Part shown: piece after piece, positions 62,558-64,000 of the stretch | Layout of the letters: every line of letters starts with the position of its first letter | How positions within the stretch are numbered: position 1 is the first letter of the stretch | Assembly: GCA_963738575.1 (NCBI GenBank) | Contig: CAVTWY010000001.1 | Coordinates: 434,001-498,000, forward strand | Source: CAVTWY01 sp963738575 | GTDB taxonomy: Bacteria > Pseudomonadota > Gammaproteobacteria > Burkholderiales > Burkholderiaceae_C | Length of the DNA stretch: 64,000 nucleotides | Direction: 5' to 3' | The notes under the pieces: model-generated | The model's database searches: none | Told to the model about the DNA's origin: nothing | The model's input: only the letters and a program-made list of their open reading frames with translations | Position numbers and translations under genes: made by a program

Positions 62558-64000
62558 ATGCTGACCCAGCTGACCAACCTGCCTGCGCGTACGAAGATCT
62601 TGCTGATTGTCGCCGCCGATGTGTTGGTATTGCCTTTTGCACTTTGGTCGTCGGTCGCGCTGCGTTTGGGTGAAGCACCTTTGCTGGACGGGCCACCGTT
62701 TTGGGCCTATGCCCTGGCGGTTGCACTCACCTTGCCGCTTTTCTTGCACTTTGGTTTGTACCGCGCGGTCATCCGCTATTTAGAAACACGTGCCTTCGCA
62801 TTGGTGATTGGTGTGGCGCTGGCGGCTGCCGCGCTGTTCGCGTTGGTGGCCGTGGTGTTTCAGATCCCTGGCATCCCGCGTTCGGCGTTGATCATCTACG
62901 CCGTTTTCTCGGCCGGGTACGCCACGTTGGCCCGATTGTTGGCCCGGCAAATTTTGCGCGGCTCAGCGCCTACCGCGCGCGTCGGCGCGCCCGTTGCCAT
63001 TTACGGTGCCGGGTCGGCCGGCTGTCAGTTGGCCAAAGCACTTCGGGCCGCACCTGAATTTCGTCCTCGAATTTTCATCGACGACAACATTTCACTGCAG
63101 GGGCGATCGGTGATGGGATTGCCTGTGCACGCAAGCCACCAGTTGGCCGCGCTCGTCAAACAGTATGAGCTCACCACCGTGATCGTAGCCATCCCCAGCT
63201 TGACGGCGGGGCAACGCGCCGAGTTGCTGCATCGGCTGGAGCCGCTGAAGATGGAAGTCAAGTTGGTGCCTGGCATGGCCGACCTGATTCGCAACGACCT
63301 GAATTTGTCCGACGTGCGCGAGGTGCGCCCCGAGGACCTCTTGGGCCGAGACGCGGTGCAACTGGACGCTGGCGCTTTATCGAAGTTTTTGGCGGCACGT
63401 TCGGTGCTGGTAACCGGCGCCGGAGGCTCGATTGGCTCCGAGCTGTGCCGACAAATCGTTCGCTACAAGCCCAGCCAGCTGGTGCTGTTTGACATGAGTG
63501 AGTTTGCGCTCTACACGCTGCGCGAAGAATTTGTAGTGCTCTTTCCCGACATCCAATTGGTGTGTGCTGTGGGTGACGTTAAAAACGCCACGCGCGTGGA
63601 TGCCGTGATGGCGGCCTACCGCCCAGCCGTGGTGTTTCACGCAGCGGCTTACAAGCACGTGCCGCTGATGGAAGAAATCAATGCGTGGGAGGCTTTGCGC
63701 AACAATGCCTTTGGTACGTGTGTGGTGGGGCAAGCCGCCATCCGCCATGGCGTGGAAAAATTTGTGCTGGTGTCCACTGACAAAGCTGTCAACCCAACCA
63801 ATGTGATGGGGGCGTCCAAGCGCTTGGCTGAAATGGTTTGCCAATCGCTGCACTTGCAAAGCAGCACGCGCTTCGAGATGGTGCGGTTTGGCAATGTGCT
63901 GGGCAGCAGCGGAAGCGTCATCCCTAAGTTTCGAGACCAGATCGCCGCTGGGGGCCCGATCACGGTCACGCACCCTGACATCGTTCGCTATTTCATGTCC
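62558..64000 (+). CDS. Nucleoside-diphosphate-sugar dehydratase/epimerase, WbpM/PglF/CapD-like (partial)
   Basis: Runs off the right edge after 481 residues. Four N-terminal membrane helices (starting RTKILLIVAADVLVLPFALW) precede a first Rossmann domain (PVAIYGAGSAGCQLAKAL). The catalytic SDR domain follows: RSVLVTGAGGSIGSELCRQI, VFHAAAYKHVPLMEE, FVLVSTDKAVNPTNVMGASKRLAEM. The catalytic Tyr is replaced by Met in MGASK, normal for membrane-bound 4,6-dehydratases of this family. It likely makes the UDP-4-keto-6-deoxy-HexNAc for the upstream aminotransferase. Confidence 0.93.
   Translation, partial: MLTQLTNLPARTKILLIVAADVLVLPFALWSSVALRLGEAPLLDGPPFWAYALAVALTLPLFLHFGLYRAVIRYLETRAFALVIGVALAAAALFALVAVVFQIPGIPRSALIIYAVFSAGYATLARLLARQILRGSAPTARVGAPVAIYGAGSAGCQLAKALRAAPEFRPRIFIDDNISLQGRSVMGLPVHASHQLAALVKQYELTTVIVAIPSLTAGQRAELLHRLEPLKMEVKLVPGMADLIRNDLNLSDVREVRPEDLLGRDAVQLDAGALSKFLAARSVLVTGAGGSIGSELCRQIVRYKPSQLVLFDMSEFALYTLREEFVVLFPDIQLVCAVGDVKNATRVDAVMAAYRPAVVFHAAAYKHVPLMEEINAWEALRNNAFGTCVVGQAAIRHGVEKFVLVSTDKAVNPTNVMGASKRLAEMVCQSLHLQSSTRFEMVRFGNVLGSSGSVIPKFRDQIAAGGPITVTHPDIVRYFMS

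Noticed and set aside
1..64000. CRISPR array, prophage, tRNA or rRNA genes
   Set aside because: I saw no regularly spaced direct repeats, phage structural or integrase genes, or recognisable tRNA/rRNA sequence. A tRNA scan was not possible here.

Overview
The window looks like chromosomal DNA of a betaproteobacterium, most likely Burkholderiales near Comamonadaceae. The support is high G+C, the gene order ctaD / small assembly protein / ctaG / DUF2970 / ctaE / SURF1 / ctaA / ctaB / SCO1, an RpoH preceded by an HrcA-type CIRCE operator, and kynurenine and homoprotocatechuate catabolic operons typical of this group. This assignment is inference from gene content; no 16S or tRNA gene was seen.

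Layout: (1) 1-6.8 kb, aa3-type cytochrome c oxidase structural and assembly genes, including heme A and heme O synthesis and copper insertion. (2) 6.9-9.8 kb, a WecG/TagA glycosyltransferase, a Gfo/Idh/MocA oxidoreductase and an unrecognised protein, closed by a strong terminator. (3) 9.9-10.9 kb, rpoH on the minus strand under a CIRCE-like operator. (4) 11-13.4 kb, small accessory genes (SRPBCC, DUF2784, a lone HTH protein, an alpha/beta hydrolase). (5) 13.8-18 kb, a tightly overlapping tryptophan/kynurenine degradation operon. (6) 18-19.8 kb, an AraC regulator and DMT exporter. (7) 19.9-23.1 kb, a chromate resistance cassette (chrB, chrA, rhodanese, lone ChrB C-terminal domain). (8) 23.1-24.7 kb, an IS110-family element that appears to sit inside a roughly 90-nt palindromic repeat. 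(9) 24.8-30.4 kb, a minus-strand hpa meta-cleavage operon. (10) 31-35.5 kb, an ABC exporter with a secreted lipocalin-like hydratase. (11) 35.5-46.4 kb, housekeeping genes (ychF, a Ubi-type monooxygenase, dsbC, an M61 peptidase, enoyl-CoA hydratase, lysS), plus two paralogous unknown proteins. (12) 46.5-64 kb, a long plus-strand surface polysaccharide (O-antigen-like) cluster running off the right edge.

Polysaccharide cluster: UDP-glucose dehydrogenase and an epimerase can give UDP-glucuronate/galacturonate. GDP-mannose dehydratase with a perosamine-synthase-like aminotransferase suggests GDP-perosamine. A flippase, a polymerase-like membrane protein, three glycosyltransferases and several methyltransferases would assemble and decorate the repeat unit. 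The last three genes (aminotransferase, short sugar-1-phosphate transferase, WbpM/PglF-like dehydratase) look like the initiating module for a 4-amino sugar.

Quality warning: at least five genes (ctaA, SCO1, the Gfo/Idh oxidoreductase, the ABC permease, lysS) are broken by single-base shifts, often in short runs of one base. Several are genes the cell should need, so sequencing or assembly error is more likely than decay. The feature most worth a second look is the IS110 element. Joining the flanks at a CT dinucleotide rebuilds a palindromic repeat that matches an intact copy 150 bp away, which fixes both element ends, the target and the probable bridge-RNA region.
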